A DNA stretch of 64,000 nt from Erythrobacteraceae bacterium Alg239-R51 (GCA_947331495.1 CAMZOI010000001.1:806001-870000); one strand, 5' to 3'. Shown: positions 1 through 10,678, counted from the first letter of the stretch. Made by a program: numbers and translations. The notes: generated from the letters alone by a model not told the origin.

Positions 1-42
1 AGCGGCGATACCGCGGCAAGCGAGGACGAGGGCGAAAGTTGA
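1..42 (+). CDS. 3' end of an unidentified gene
   Basis: Frame 1 from the window edge is open for 13 codons (ending in an acidic, Ser/Glu-rich tail, SEDEGES) before a TGA. Acidic low-complexity tails are common at protein C-termini, and the following minus-strand gene ends 24 bases later, so a convergent gene end is plausible. The family cannot be told from so few residues, and the frame could be open by chance. Confidence 0.35.
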   Translation, partial: SGDTAASEDEGES

Positions 43-66
43 GCCTTTCGCCCCGCCCGGACCAGC

Positions 67-1182
67 CTATTCCGCTGCCTCGACCTCGTCCGCCTCGGCC
101 ATGGTTGGGTAATCGATGTAGCCTTCGGGGCCTGGCATGTACCAGGTTTTAGGCGCATCGACATTCGGTGCGAGCTGCGCGCCGATCCTGAACCGCTCCG
201 GCAGGTCGGGATTCGATATGAAATCGCGTCCCCAGCTAACTGCATCGCACCGCCCCGACTCGATGTCGGCCGCCGCGCCTTCGGGCGAATAGTCGCTGTT
301 AAGCACGAGCGCGCCCGAATATCGCTGGCGGATAAGCGGGCTCTGCTTGGGAACTTCGGTGCTGCCGAACGTCCCTTCCGGCCCCGGTTCGCGCAGTTCG
401 AGGAACGCCAAGCCAAGCTCTTCGATCACCTTGGCCGCCGCGCCGAACGTCGCGGGGGGATCGCTGTCGTCGCAGCCTTGGGTTTCGCCATTGGGCGACA
501 GGCGTACGCCGACACGGTCTGCCCCCCATACGCCAACCAGTGCATTCAACACTTCACGAAGAAAACGGGTACGGTTTTCGGGGCTTCCGCCGTATTCGTC
601 ATCGCGCAGATTTGTGCCGTCGCGCAAGAACTGGTCTACCAGGTAACCATTCGCGCCGTGCAATTGCACACCGTCGAAACCGGCCTTCTTTGCATTTTCG
701 GCTGCGTGGCGATAATCATCCACCACCCGGGTTATCTCGTCTTTACCCAGCGCGCGAGCCGGCTGATAATCCTTGCGTCCTTCGAAAGTGTGCGCGTGAC
801 CTGGCGCGCAGGTTGCACTGGCCGATACGGGCGGCTTACCGTCGAGAAAATCGGGATGCACCAGCCGCCCCATGTGCCATAGCTGAAGGACGATAAGCCC
901 GTCCTCTTCGTGCACGCCCTGCGTGACCGGTTTCCAGCCCTCGACTTGTTCCTCACTCCAGATGCCGGGTGCGGCAGGCCAGCCGAGCCCTTCGACGCTG
1001 ATCCCGGTTGCTTCGCTGATAATCAGGCCCGCGCCAGCCCGCTGACGGTAATACGTCGCCATCATCTCGTTCGGTACCGAACCCGGCTGGCTCGAACGAC
1101 CTCTCGTGAGCGGGGCCATGAAGATTCGGTTGCGCGCTTCAAGCGAACCCATGGTTAGCGGTTCGAACAATTTTGCGTGCAT
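67..1182 (-). CDS. alkene reductase, old yellow enzyme family (NemA-like)
   Basis: A 371-residue FMN-dependent NADPH oxidoreductase of the OYE/N-ethylmaleimide reductase family, which reduces activated C=C bonds or nitro-compounds in the cytoplasm. One TIM barrel fills the protein. The N-terminal stretch (LFEPLTMGSLEARNRIFMAP), the LQLWHMGR segment near residues 99-106 and the substrate-binding His-x-x-Asn (HGAN, 175-178) followed by the DEYGGSPENRTRF signature are all present. I chose the ATG at 1182 because the family consensus starts there and an AAGGA Shine-Dalgarno lies just upstream; the longer open frame upstream has no family resemblance. It is divergent from the EamA gene with a 54-base gap that must hold both promoters. 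The natural substrate cannot be inferred. Confidence 0.93.
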   Translation of the reverse strand: MHAKLFEPLTMGSLEARNRIFMAPLTRGRSSQPGSVPNEMMATYYRQRAGAGLIISEATGISVEGLGWPAAPGIWSEEQVEGWKPVTQGVHEEDGLIVLQLWHMGRLVHPDFLDGKPPVSASATCAPGHAHTFEGRKDYQPARALGKDEITRVVDDYRHAAENAKKAGFDGVQLHGANGYLVDQFLRDGTNLRDDEYGGSPENRTRFLREVLNALVGVWGADRVGVRLSPNGETQGCDDSDPPATFGAAAKVIEELGLAFLELREPGPEGTFGSTEVPKQSPLIRQRYSGALVLNSDYSPEGAAADIESGRCDAVSWGRDFISNPDLPERFRIGAQLAPNVDAPKTWYMPGPEGYIDYPTMAEADEVEAAE

Positions 1183-1236
1183 GGTGGGCCATTCCTTTTT
1201 GCTGGCAGGATATGGACGAAGAGCTAGGGGCGGGGG

Positions 1237-2154
1237 ATGAACGGCGCAACCGCACCGGCGGACAAGAATGGCTATCAGGCCAGTGCGTGGCACTTTGCTG
1301 CGCTGCTCGGCGGGAATACAGCGCTTGCCTTGGGGCCGTGGCTGGTGCGGCTGTCCGATACGGGGCCGGTTTCGGCTGCGTTCTGGCGGCTGTTCCTGCC
1401 GATCCCGGTCATCGCATACCTTGCGTGGAAGGGAAGATCTTCGGGGCCGATCGACCGCAAACTCATGTTGCTGGTTCTTGCGGCCGGCGTTTTCTTCGCA
1501 TTCGATCTTGCCAGCTGGCACATCGGGATCGAGCGTACGCGGTTGGGCAATGCCGTGCTGTTTGGCAATTCGGGTAGCTTGATCCTGATGCTGTGGGGTC
1601 TTGTGGTGTTACGACAGGCACCCTCGCGGCGCGAAGCGTTGGGGGTCCTTGCCGCGCTTGCAGGCGCGGCGATCCTCTTGGGACGGAGTCTGGATATTTC
1701 CACGGCAACGTTTGTCGGCGACCTCTTTTGCCTGCTGGCGGGACTGTTCTACGCCTTCTATCTTCTGCCTGCCCAACGGGCACGATCGGCGCTAGGGCAA
1801 TGGAGCGTATTGCTGCTCGTCTGCCTCGCAGCCTCTCCCTTATTGCTTGGGATGGCGTTCGTTCTGGGCGAACCAGTCTGGCCAGGCGCGGCTGGGTGGA
1901 CGCCAGTAGTATTGCTCGCCCTCTCGAGCCAGATCATCGGTCAGGGGCTGCTCGTCTTCTCGCTGAAGCATTTTTCGCCACTTATAATCGGCATGGCCTT
2001 GCTGACCCAACCGGCGATTGCCGCGACTGTCGGCTGGCTGGTGTTTGCCGAGGTCCTGCTGCCGCCCGATATTCTGGGGATGGTACTGGTGGCTGCGGCG
2101 CTGGTATTGGCCCGGAGCGTCAGTCGACCGATTTCGAATCCATCACCTTCCTGA
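1237..2154 (+). CDS. EamA/DMT-family transporter
   Basis: A 305-residue inner-membrane protein with about ten hydrophobic helices arranged as two EamA repeats, the standard architecture of drug/metabolite exporters (RhaT/YdcZ type). Hallmarks are the first-helix region (AFWRLFLPIPVIAYLAWKG) and the second-repeat segment (LSSQIIGQGLLVFSLKHFSP), typical of sphingomonad members. The start is the ATG preceded by a purine-rich GGGGCGGGG stretch. Its last 35 bases overlap the 3' end of the oppositely oriented DUF2254 gene. The substrate is unknown; amino acids or metabolites are typical for the family. Confidence 0.88.
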   Translation: MNGATAPADKNGYQASAWHFAALLGGNTALALGPWLVRLSDTGPVSAAFWRLFLPIPVIAYLAWKGRSSGPIDRKLMLLVLAAGVFFAFDLASWHIGIERTRLGNAVLFGNSGSLILMLWGLVVLRQAPSRREALGVLAALAGAAILLGRSLDISTATFVGDLFCLLAGLFYAFYLLPAQRARSALGQWSVLLLVCLAASPLLLGMAFVLGEPVWPGAAGWTPVVLLALSSQIIGQGLLVFSLKHFSPLIIGMALLTQPAIAATVGWLVFAEVLLPPDILGMVLVAAALVLARSVSRPISNPSPS

Positions 2155-3427
2155 AACTCTGATATCGAGCTTCCACCGATTCCAGATCGGGTCCGGTCAG
2201 ATGCTTGCGCGCCTGCCGTGCGAGCTGCTCGCCTTCCCGTTCAAGCGCGACCAGCCGAGACTCATCGTTCAGCAGGCTCGCGGCGTTGGCGATCGTGTCG
2301 AAGGTTACACGGGCGGCGGTGGGACTTGTCGCGACTGCCGAGCGCATCGCGCCAAAACCTCGATTCACGAAGTGATTGAAATCATCATCCAGCAGAACCA
2401 ACCGGTCTCCGTCTGCATCTTTTGCCTCGCCGAAAGCGCGGGTCAGATCGCGATAACCCAGTTCGGCGGTTGCCGCGCCGAGCCAGTGAATCGAGGTAAT
2501 CGCAGTGAACGGATCGTTGATACCGGGAGATAGCGCTCGAAGTCCTATTTCGACCAATTCGTCGATCAGGAAATGCAGATCTTGCGCAGGCGTCCGCATG
2601 CCGCCGAGCGTGAAACAATCACGCACCTTGTCGTCGTGGAGATCTTCGAGGTCTTCGTCATCATCGGTCCAGAAGACGATCGGTACGCCGGGATGCACGA
2701 AATCGCCCGTGCGCACTCCCAACGTGATGTGGTCTTTTTCATCACGTGCGATCTTTTCTAGCTTTTCAAAGTCTATCCTTTGAACATAGCCAGTATTCCG
2801 GGCTGTTACCGGGCGACCCTTGGGCGGCTGGGTTTCTTGCGCGCCGCTGTTCTTCTTTGGAAAGTTTTTCTCGATATCGCCGATAAGCCGCTGCCCTATC
2901 CCCTTCAGGACCGAATTGATCCGAATCGAAGCCGGAATATGATTGAGGAAGAACACGAGGACTGCGATCGATATGGCCATCAGCAGATAGGCTACCAGCA
3001 AAGACAATTGGGGCACGAAGGCCATGGCATTCGCGCCCTCGACCCGCACCACCCGCAAGACCGTAAGTGCATAAACAAATGTTGCGATGAAAGTAGCCAG
3101 GCTGAGCTGGTTCCCCTTGTCTTCCATGAAGTTGGTCAGCAAGCGCGGACCGTAATTCCCGCTGGCATAAGCCACGGCTGCGATGGTGATAGAGAAAACG
3201 GTTGAGGCTACTCCGATCATCGAGGCGGCGATGACATTGAGCATGTTGGATGCGCCGTCGGGCCGGGCGGGGCGGATGTAATCAAACGAGACGACCGTCT
3301 CTCCCCAGCCAATTCGATCCAGATATATTGTCCAAAGGGCTAGCAGCAGCGCTAGGATCGAGAACAAGGCCGGATAGAACCAGTAGTTGGCATTGATCCT
3401 TTGCCAGAAATTACGCAGCCAACCCAT
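2120..3427 (-). CDS. DUF2254 family membrane protein
   Basis: A 435-residue predicted inner-membrane protein. The N-terminal half contains four strong membrane helices (approximately residues 18-38, 62-88, 108-128 and 142-165); the C-terminal half is soluble, with the ISPGIND-type segment (LSPGINDPFTAITSIHWLG) that is typical of DUF2254. Function is uncharacterised in the family. No close partner gene is apparent: nadA follows upstream on the same strand about 200 bases away. The stop codon lies inside the 3' end of the convergent transporter gene. Confidence 0.85.
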   Translation of the reverse strand: MGWLRNFWQRINANYWFYPALFSILALLLALWTIYLDRIGWGETVVSFDYIRPARPDGASNMLNVIAASMIGVASTVFSITIAAVAYASGNYGPRLLTNFMEDKGNQLSLATFIATFVYALTVLRVVRVEGANAMAFVPQLSLLVAYLLMAISIAVLVFFLNHIPASIRINSVLKGIGQRLIGDIEKNFPKKNSGAQETQPPKGRPVTARNTGYVQRIDFEKLEKIARDEKDHITLGVRTGDFVHPGVPIVFWTDDDEDLEDLHDDKVRDCFTLGGMRTPAQDLHFLIDELVEIGLRALSPGINDPFTAITSIHWLGAATAELGYRDLTRAFGEAKDADGDRLVLLDDDFNHFVNRGFGAMRSAVATSPTAARVTFDTIANAASLLNDESRLVALEREGEQLARQARKHLTGPDLESVEARYQSFRKVMDSKSVD

Positions 3428-3624
3428 CAGGCCACTCCTTTTCGGTCTGCAAAGAGGAAAAGGGTACAGACCCTTCGGGATGCACGTGGAAGTGTCAGTG
3501 CCGATCTACCTGAACATGCAGGCATTTCCGTTCCCCCTCACTTGGTCGTCGTCAACGCGACAGCATATGTGGTGGCGAGCCGATGACCTGGTTGCGCAAA
3601 GCTCAATATCGCAGAGCAGCGATA

Positions 3625-4611
3625 TCAAACCTTACCAAGGTCGCCTTTGCCAATCGTACCGCTCGCCATTTCCAGCATCCGGTCAAGACTCTGCTTGGCC
3701 TTCAGGCGCAGCCCTTCCTCGATCTCGATACGCGGTTCGAGATCGCGCAGGCAGGCATATAGCTTTTCCATCGTGTTGAGCGCCATGTATGGGCAGATAT
3801 TGCAGCTGCAATTGCCGTCCGCGCCCGGCGCACCGATGAAGGTCTTGTCCGGAATCGCCTTCTCCATCTGATGAATGATGTGCGGCTCGGTCGCCACGAT
3901 CAGCGTGTCGCCTTCGAAAGTCTTGGCGTATTGCAGGATACCGCTTGTCGAACCGACATAGTCCGCATGATCGATGATCGTCGGGGGGCATTCCGGATGC
4001 GCGACGACGGGCGCGCCAGGGTGCTGTTGTTGCAGCTTAAGCAATTCGGTTTCGCTGAAGGCTTCGTGCACGATGCATACGCCCGGCCACAAAAGCATCT
4101 CGCGGTTAAACTTGCGTGACAGATAGCCGCCCAAATGCCGGTCTGGCCCGAAGATGATCTTCTGGTCCTCGGGGATCTGGCTGATGATCGTCTCGGCGCT
4201 CGAGCTGGTGACAATCACATCGCTGAGCGCTTTAACTTCGGTCGAACAGTTGATGTAGGTCAGCGCGATATGGTCGGGATGCTTTTCGCGAAAGGCTTTG
4301 AATTTCTCGGGCGGACAGCTGTCTTCCAGGCTGCACCCGGCATCCATGTCGGGCAGGACAACAATCTTTTCAGGCGACAGAATCTTGGCCGTATCGGCCA
4401 TGAACTTGACCCCGCAAAAGGCAATGACGTCAGCATCGGTGTCCGCTGCCTTGCGCGAAAGCTCGAGACTGTCGCCGACGAAATCGGCCAGGTCCTGGAT
4501 GTCGGGTGTCTGATAATAGTGTGCCAGAATAATCGCATTCTTTTCCTCGCGGAGGCGATTGATTTCTTCGAGCAAGTCATTGCCGGTGGGTAGGCTGATT
4601 TCGGCCGTCAT
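3625..4611 (-). CDS. nadA: quinolinate synthase NadA
   Basis: A [4Fe-4S] enzyme that condenses iminoaspartate with dihydroxyacetone phosphate to quinolinate in de novo NAD synthesis. The 328-residue product carries the family hallmarks: AHYYQTPDIQDLADFVGDS near the start, the FCGVKFMA segment, AGCSLEDSCP (candidate cluster Cys93), HPECPP (Cys208) and a CSCNICPYM cluster near 268-273. I use the ATG at 4611; an in-frame TTG nine codons upstream would add MDHIRRDVR, which is not family-like. nadB and nadC, the usual partners, are not nearby. A short palindrome (ATATCGC / GCGATAT, 3606-3625) lies directly at the 3' end without a T-run. Confidence 0.96.
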   Translation of the reverse strand: MTAEISLPTGNDLLEEINRLREEKNAIILAHYYQTPDIQDLADFVGDSLELSRKAADTDADVIAFCGVKFMADTAKILSPEKIVVLPDMDAGCSLEDSCPPEKFKAFREKHPDHIALTYINCSTEVKALSDVIVTSSSAETIISQIPEDQKIIFGPDRHLGGYLSRKFNREMLLWPGVCIVHEAFSETELLKLQQQHPGAPVVAHPECPPTIIDHADYVGSTSGILQYAKTFEGDTLIVATEPHIIHQMEKAIPDKTFIGAPGADGNCSCNICPYMALNTMEKLYACLRDLEPRIEIEEGLRLKAKQSLDRMLEMASGTIGKGDLGKV

Positions 4612-4763
4612 GCGAACATCCCGTCTGATATGGTCCAAGCGTTAGAGAAGAAACGGGCGGGAATGGCAGTGCGTTCCGCGCTTTTCAGCCTGTAGCAGGC
4701 AAAAGTCTGATCGCGTAGTCGCGAACGCATACTATCCGTTGCAGCGCCTTTTTACGCTCATAA

Positions 4764-5648
4764 TTAAGTGGCTCTCGAGACTGTTTCCCATAGTTCGCCC
4801 GAGCGTGTCACAAGTCCGCGACGTTCCAGATCGATAAGGTGTGCAGTGACTGACATCTTCGCTGCGCCGTGAAGTTTCTCGTCCAGGCCCTTGTACATTT
4901 TGGGGACGAACTCTTCCGCCCTGTGCGGGTCGTCATGAAGGTGGCGCAGGATCTGGTTTTCACGCTGGCGACGATGACCCATCATTCCGCGCACGAGCTG
5001 GCGCGGCTTGTCGATCGCTTCGCCATGAGCTGGATAGTAGACCCGGTCTTCACGGGCATGAAGCTTGTCGAGGCTGCGCATGTAATCGCCCATATCGCCA
5101 TCGGGAGGTACGACGACGCTGGTCGACCAGCCCATGACATGATCTCCGGTAAACAACGCCCCGCTTTCACCAAGTGCATAGCACAGGTGGTTCGAAACGT
5201 GGCCTGGCGTGGCGACGGCGGTAAGCGTCCATCCGGGCCCGTTCATCGCTTCGCCATCTTCGAGCACCCTGTCCGGTTCATATCCGCGATCAAACGAGGC
5301 ATCGGCGCGCGGGCCGGTATCGTCCAATACCAAGGGCGCACAACCGATGATCGGGGCCCCGGTACGCGCGGCCAGCGGTTTCGCAGCTGGTGAATGGTCC
5401 CGGTGCGTGTGCGTGCACATGATCGCGCAAACATGCTCATCGCCGATCGCGGCATCGAGGGCGAGGACGTGGTCATCCTGTGCGGGCCCCGGATCGATCA
5501 CCGCACAACCATCGCCCAATCCCACGATATATGTCTGTGTGCCGGTGAAAGTGTAGGGTGACGGATTGGGCGCGAGTACACGCCGCACCAGCGGTTCGAG
5601 CTGCTGCGCTTCGCCGGTCGGCCAGGGTTTGGGTGGCGGTCCTGCCAT
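4764..5648 (-). CDS. MBL-fold metallo-hydrolase, LACTB2/glyoxalase II-like
   Basis: A 294-residue metallo-beta-lactamase-fold hydrolase. The dinuclear metal motif is HTHRDH at about residues 80-85, followed by ATPGHVSNH and FTGDHVMGW segments that supply the remaining ligands. The C-terminal ~60 residues look like the winged-helix tail seen in LACTB2-type members (LIDLERRGLVTRSGELWE). I take the ATG at 5648 because upstream in-frame sequence is not family-like and runs into the divergent glpK gene. Substrate (thioester, nucleic acid or other) cannot be stated. The 63-base gap to glpK must contain both promoters. Confidence 0.85.
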   Translation of the reverse strand: MAGPPPKPWPTGEAQQLEPLVRRVLAPNPSPYTFTGTQTYIVGLGDGCAVIDPGPAQDDHVLALDAAIGDEHVCAIMCTHTHRDHSPAAKPLAARTGAPIIGCAPLVLDDTGPRADASFDRGYEPDRVLEDGEAMNGPGWTLTAVATPGHVSNHLCYALGESGALFTGDHVMGWSTSVVVPPDGDMGDYMRSLDKLHAREDRVYYPAHGEAIDKPRQLVRGMMGHRRQRENQILRHLHDDPHRAEEFVPKMYKGLDEKLHGAAKMSVTAHLIDLERRGLVTRSGELWETVSRAT

Positions 5649-5711
5649 GGGCTTGCATATGGGGACGCGACTGGCGCATGTCACGCCCCAGCCAATCGCA
5701 AGGGAGAAAGC

Positions 5712-7175
<1,464 letters not shown>

Positions 7176-7634
7176 TCAAATGGCTGCAAATGCGGCTTCA
7201 AGCCTTCCGTGAAGCAAGTGAACCGGCGTTCCTTGGTGTTCTTTCTGCGCCTGCCACTTCTGGTCCAGCCGCGCTACCCGGGCATGAAGTTCCTCAGTTT
7301 CGCGAATCAGGGCGCGGGTTTCCGGCTCGAGCCGCTCGAGATGGTCAGGATCCGATGATTGCTCTTCAGGCAGTGCGCCGAAGCGTTCAAGCTGGGTAAG
7401 GGTCAGTTTGCCGGAGTGAAATGCGCGCTGGTTCAACAGCCAGGCGAGTACGTGCATTACCCGCGTGGTAGTGCGCAGCCCTTCGATCGAAAGGGCGACC
7501 CGTGTCAGATCGCTACTACCGCCCAAGGCGTCATTGAAACGCAAGTCGAAGGCTGCTCGCGCATCATCCGCCAGGACGAGCGCTTCGGCGTAGAGGCTTT
7601 CGATAATCTCTTCGTTGATATCGCGGGACTGCAT
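7176..7634 (-). CDS. DUF1465 / RcdA-like protein (regulator of CtrA degradation)
   Basis: A 152-residue mostly alpha-helical protein matching the DUF1465 family, whose Caulobacter member RcdA is an adaptor that helps ClpXP degrade the cell-cycle regulator CtrA. The recognisable core is FNDALGGSSDLTRVALSIEG followed by RVMHVLAWLLNQRAF, then a helical, charged C-terminus. Function by homology only. No strong Shine-Dalgarno precedes the ATG. The gene stands alone, but clpX, clpP and chpT, which act in the same circuit, are in this window at 56.7-63.9 kb. Confidence 0.82.
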   Translation of the reverse strand: MQSRDINEEIIESLYAEALVLADDARAAFDLRFNDALGGSSDLTRVALSIEGLRTTTRVMHVLAWLLNQRAFHSGKLTLTQLERFGALPEEQSSDPDHLERLEPETRALIRETEELHARVARLDQKWQAQKEHQGTPVHLLHGRLEAAFAAI

Positions 7635-7728
7635 GATTTGTTACGATTAGGCGTTCTTGCGTGACCTATCCAGCTCGTTAACCACGGCTGTGCCTATGCG
7701 ATACGCTGCATACCGTATGATGATAAAA

Positions 7729-7938
7729 TCACGCGATGATGTCGGGCAAAAGAGTGTCTTCGATCGCGGCAATCCGGTCTTTTAGCTGGAGTCTGCGCTT
7801 TTTCAGTCGAGCGATCTGCAACTGGTCCACGAAGCCGCGTTCCTTGCCGGATTCGGTCAATGCGTCGATCGCGACGTCAAGATCGCGATGCTCGCTGCGG
7901 AGCGCTTCCAACCGCTTGCGCAACTCCTGTTCGTTCAC
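7729..7938 (-). CDS. YdcH/DUF465 family small protein
   Basis: A 69-residue helical protein of the DUF465 (YdcH) type: an N-terminal helix (LRKRLEALRSEHRDLDVAIDAL) and a basic second helix (LQIARLKKRRLQLKDRIAAIE). I start at the GTG at 7938 because a GGAAGG Shine-Dalgarno sits at good spacing and the resulting length fits the family; longer versions add about 50 non-homologous residues. Function is unknown in the family. It is transcribed away from a second, related small gene at 8092. Confidence 0.75.
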   Translation of the reverse strand: MNEQELRKRLEALRSEHRDLDVAIDALTESGKERGFVDQLQIARLKKRRLQLKDRIAAIEDTLLPDIIA

Positions 7939-8091
7939 GCCCGTCCTTCCCGTATCTCGGTTCGTCGCATGCCCCCCGATCCGGCCTTTGTAAATCGGCT
8001 TTGCTGTGCTTTTATCCATGACCAGCGGCCAGTGTCGCAAGGCACGAGTCGCTCCACGGGGTCGCGTACAACCCATAAAGGAGACAGATCG

Positions 8092-8247
8092 ATGCAATCA
8101 TCCCATGTCGATGCGCTGAAAGCCAAACATGCCGGTCTGGAGGCACGACTGCACGATGAACAGACCCGCCCTGCGCCCGATATTGCGATGATCCAGAAAT
8201 TGAAGAAGCAGAAGCTGCTGATAAAGGAAGAACTTACGGCTTCCTGA
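8092..8247 (+). CDS. YdcH/DUF465 family small protein, second copy
   Basis: A 51-residue protein whose C-terminal half (MIQKLKKQKLLIKEEL) has the basic heptad-like helix of DUF465/YdcH proteins; the N-terminal half (VDALKAKHAGLEARLHDEQ) resembles the same family. A clear AAAGGAGACA Shine-Dalgarno precedes the ATG by a suitable distance. It is divergent from the other DUF465 gene (start-to-start about 150 bases), suggesting an old tandem/inverted duplication. Cytoplasmic, coiled-coil-like; function unknown. Confidence 0.75.
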   Translation: MQSSHVDALKAKHAGLEARLHDEQTRPAPDIAMIQKLKKQKLLIKEELTAS

Positions 8248-8318
8248 CCTGCTTTCGATCGAAGCGGGACCTTGCGTTCCGCTTCCGCATCGCCTCGAAC
8301 TTGCTATAGGCTGAAGTC

Positions 8319-10589
8319 ATGTCAGCCGTTTCCTCCGCCCGCCAGATCCTCACCCGTCTGCACGAGGTCATGGCTGGACGAACTCACGCGCAACACAAGC
8401 TCGACCGCGTGGTCGAGATTATCGCGGAGAGCCTCGATAGCGAAGTCTGCTCGATATATCTCCTGCGCGAAGGGGCGTTGGAACTCTACGCCACGCAGGG
8501 TCTGAATCCGGACGCGGTCCATGTCACCAGATTGGGATTGGGCGAAGGACTGACCGGGACTATTGCTGCGAATATCGAAACCCTGAATCTGGCCGAGGCG
8601 AAGGCCCATCCGGATTTTCTCTACCGTCCTGAAACCGGCGAGGAACGGTTCCACTCCTTTGCCGGGGTTCCGATCGTCTATCGCGAGCGCGCAGTCGGCG
8701 TATTGTGTGTCCAGCATATCGATCCACGCCGTTACGAGGAAGTGGAGGTCGAAGCGCTTCAGACGACGGCGATGATCCTTTCGGAGCTTATTGCTCACAA
8801 GGAACTCGTCGACGACGAGGAACAGATCGATTTGGAGGAAGCGCGCAGCGAAAGCGACGTGCTGGACGGGCTGACACTGGTCAAGGGCCTGGCCTTCGGA
8901 CACGCTGTACTGCACCAGCCGCGCGTCGAGATCGACCAGGTGGTTGCCGAGGATATCGAGGCGGAGCGCCAACGGGTCTACCGCGCGTTCGACAAGATGC
9001 GCGACCAGATCGACGCGATGGGTAAGGAACCTGAGTTCGGCAAGGGTGGCGAACACGTCGAAGTGCTCGAGACGTACAAGATGTTCGCCTATGACGAAGG
9101 CTGGAGCCGCCGGATCAACGAGGCAATCGATAGTGGATTGACAGCAGAGGCTGCCATCGAACGGGTTCAGCAGCGCACGAGAATGCGGATGCGCGAGATC
9201 GACGATCCGCTTCTGCAGGACCGGATGCACGACCTTGAGGACTTGTCGAACCGACTTCTCAGGATCGTATCGGGCCAATTGCAGACGGCCGCGACGCAGG
9301 GTTTGCGACGCGACACGATCCTGGTCGCGCGCAATCTGGGACCGGCGGAACTGCTCGAGTACGATCGGCGCCGGCTCAAAGGCGTCGTGCTGGAGGAGGG
9401 TTCACTCACAGCGCATGTGGTCATCGTCGCGCGGGCCATGGGCGTGCCCGTACTGGGGCGGGTAGGCGGTCTGCGCAGCAAGATCAGCGAGGGGGACGAA
9501 ATTCTCCTCGATGCCGACAAGGGCTCGGTAACTCTACGACCCTCGGCCTCGTTGCTCGAAGCCTTTGACGTGCGGTTCGCAAAATCTCGCGAGAAGCAGG
9601 CAGCTTACGCCGAATTGCGGGACGTCGAGCCTTTCACTCGCGACGGTACGAGGATCGCGGTGATGATGAATGCCGGTCTGCGTGACGATATGAGCGCGCT
9701 GGCCATGACCGGTGCGGACGGCGTTGGTCTTTTTCGTACCGAGTTCCAGTTTTTGATTTCTTCCACTTTGCCGCAGCGCGATCGCCAGACCCGGCTTTAT
9801 CGGGACGTTCTCGAAGCGGCGGGCAACAAACCGGTGATATTTCGGACGGTCGATATCGGAGGGGACAAGGCCGTACCCTACCTCAACAACGGGTTGGGCG
9901 AGCGTGAGGAGAACCCGGCAATGGGTTGGCGTGCGCTTCGCCTTTCCCTGGAACGCGAGGGGCTGCTCAAGGCGCAGGCAAGAGCATTGCTCGAGGCTGC
10001 AGCCGGGCGAACGCTCAACGTGATGTTTCCCATGGTATCCGAACCCTGGGAATTCGATGCAGCACGAAAAGTCTTTGAAGATCAGCTGGGTTTTCTGCGC
10101 GATCGCCGAAAACTCGTGCCGGAAACGATCGAATATGGCTGCATGCTCGAAGTTCCGGCACTGGCCGAGATGATCGACCAGCTGGCCCCCAAATTGTCCT
10201 TTATCTCGGTTGGAACGAACGATCTGACGCAGTTCCTGTTTGCGGCGGACCGGGCCAATCCCAAGCTCGCCGCGCGTTACGATTGGCTCAGCCCGGCCAT
10301 CTTGCGGTTCTTGGCAAGGATCGCCCGTGACGTCGTCAGCCATCCGGTGCGCCTTGGTATTTGCGGGGAGATGGGTGGCCGCAGGCTGGAGGCCCTGGCC
10401 TTGCTGGGCATCGGCTATCGTCGTCTGTCGATAAGTCCCGCTGCGGTAGGGCCGATCAAGGAACTCGTCCGCAAGGTCGATTTACAGGAGATTACCAAAC
10501 AGATGACCATGTGGCTCGCCACTCCGCCACCGGATTTGCGTGCAGCTTTGCAGGACTGGGCTACGGAACAGAATATCGAGCTCGACTGA
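8319..10589 (+). CDS. ptsP: phosphoenolpyruvate-protein phosphotransferase PtsP (EI-Ntr)
   Basis: Enzyme I of the nitrogen PTS: takes phosphate from PEP and passes it to NPr, a regulatory rather than sugar-transport relay. The 756-residue chain has an N-terminal GAF domain (about 1-165), a helical NPr-binding PEP-utiliser N domain (about 180-310), the phosphohistidine swivelling domain with GSLTAHVVIVARAMG (His366 the likely phospho-acceptor) and a C-terminal PEP-binding TIM barrel (GADGVGLFRTEFQFL, MFPMVSEPWEF, ISVGTNDLTQF, LGICGEMGG). The GAF domain distinguishes it from sugar-PTS enzyme I. The common alphaproteobacterial neighbours lysC and prfA are absent here; a DUF465 gene precedes it. 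Confidence 0.95.
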   Translation: MSAVSSARQILTRLHEVMAGRTHAQHKLDRVVEIIAESLDSEVCSIYLLREGALELYATQGLNPDAVHVTRLGLGEGLTGTIAANIETLNLAEAKAHPDFLYRPETGEERFHSFAGVPIVYRERAVGVLCVQHIDPRRYEEVEVEALQTTAMILSELIAHKELVDDEEQIDLEEARSESDVLDGLTLVKGLAFGHAVLHQPRVEIDQVVAEDIEAERQRVYRAFDKMRDQIDAMGKEPEFGKGGEHVEVLETYKMFAYDEGWSRRINEAIDSGLTAEAAIERVQQRTRMRMREIDDPLLQDRMHDLEDLSNRLLRIVSGQLQTAATQGLRRDTILVARNLGPAELLEYDRRRLKGVVLEEGSLTAHVVIVARAMGVPVLGRVGGLRSKISEGDEILLDADKGSVTLRPSASLLEAFDVRFAKSREKQAAYAELRDVEPFTRDGTRIAVMMNAGLRDDMSALAMTGADGVGLFRTEFQFLISSTLPQRDRQTRLYRDVLEAAGNKPVIFRTVDIGGDKAVPYLNNGLGEREENPAMGWRALRLSLEREGLLKAQARALLEAAAGRTLNVMFPMVSEPWEFDAARKVFEDQLGFLRDRRKLVPETIEYGCMLEVPALAEMIDQLAPKLSFISVGTNDLTQFLFAADRANPKLAARYDWLSPAILRFLARIARDVVSHPVRLGICGEMGGRRLEALALLGIGYRRLSISPAAVGPIKELVRKVDLQEITKQMTMWLATPPPDLRAALQDWATEQNIELD

Positions 10590-10649
10590 TTTCATCGCAT
10601 TTGTCGCGCTGTTCGTCTGCGCCCTGACTATGTGGTATCATGGTCTCGC

Positions 10650-10678
10650 TTGACAGCAGGTATCGCTACTCGCTTCAC
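10650..10678 (+). promoter_or_regulatory. possible sigma70-type promoter before the RodZ-like gene
   Basis: A perfect TTGACA hexamer at 10650-10655 lies 76 bases before the start codon; the corresponding -10 position (10673-10678, CTTCAC) is a poor match, so only the -35 element supports the call. Confidence 0.25.

Noticed and set aside
3605-3626. ATATCGC / GCGATAT palindrome at the nadA 3' end as a terminator
   Set aside because: Short, AT-containing stem with no U-run; recorded with nadA only.
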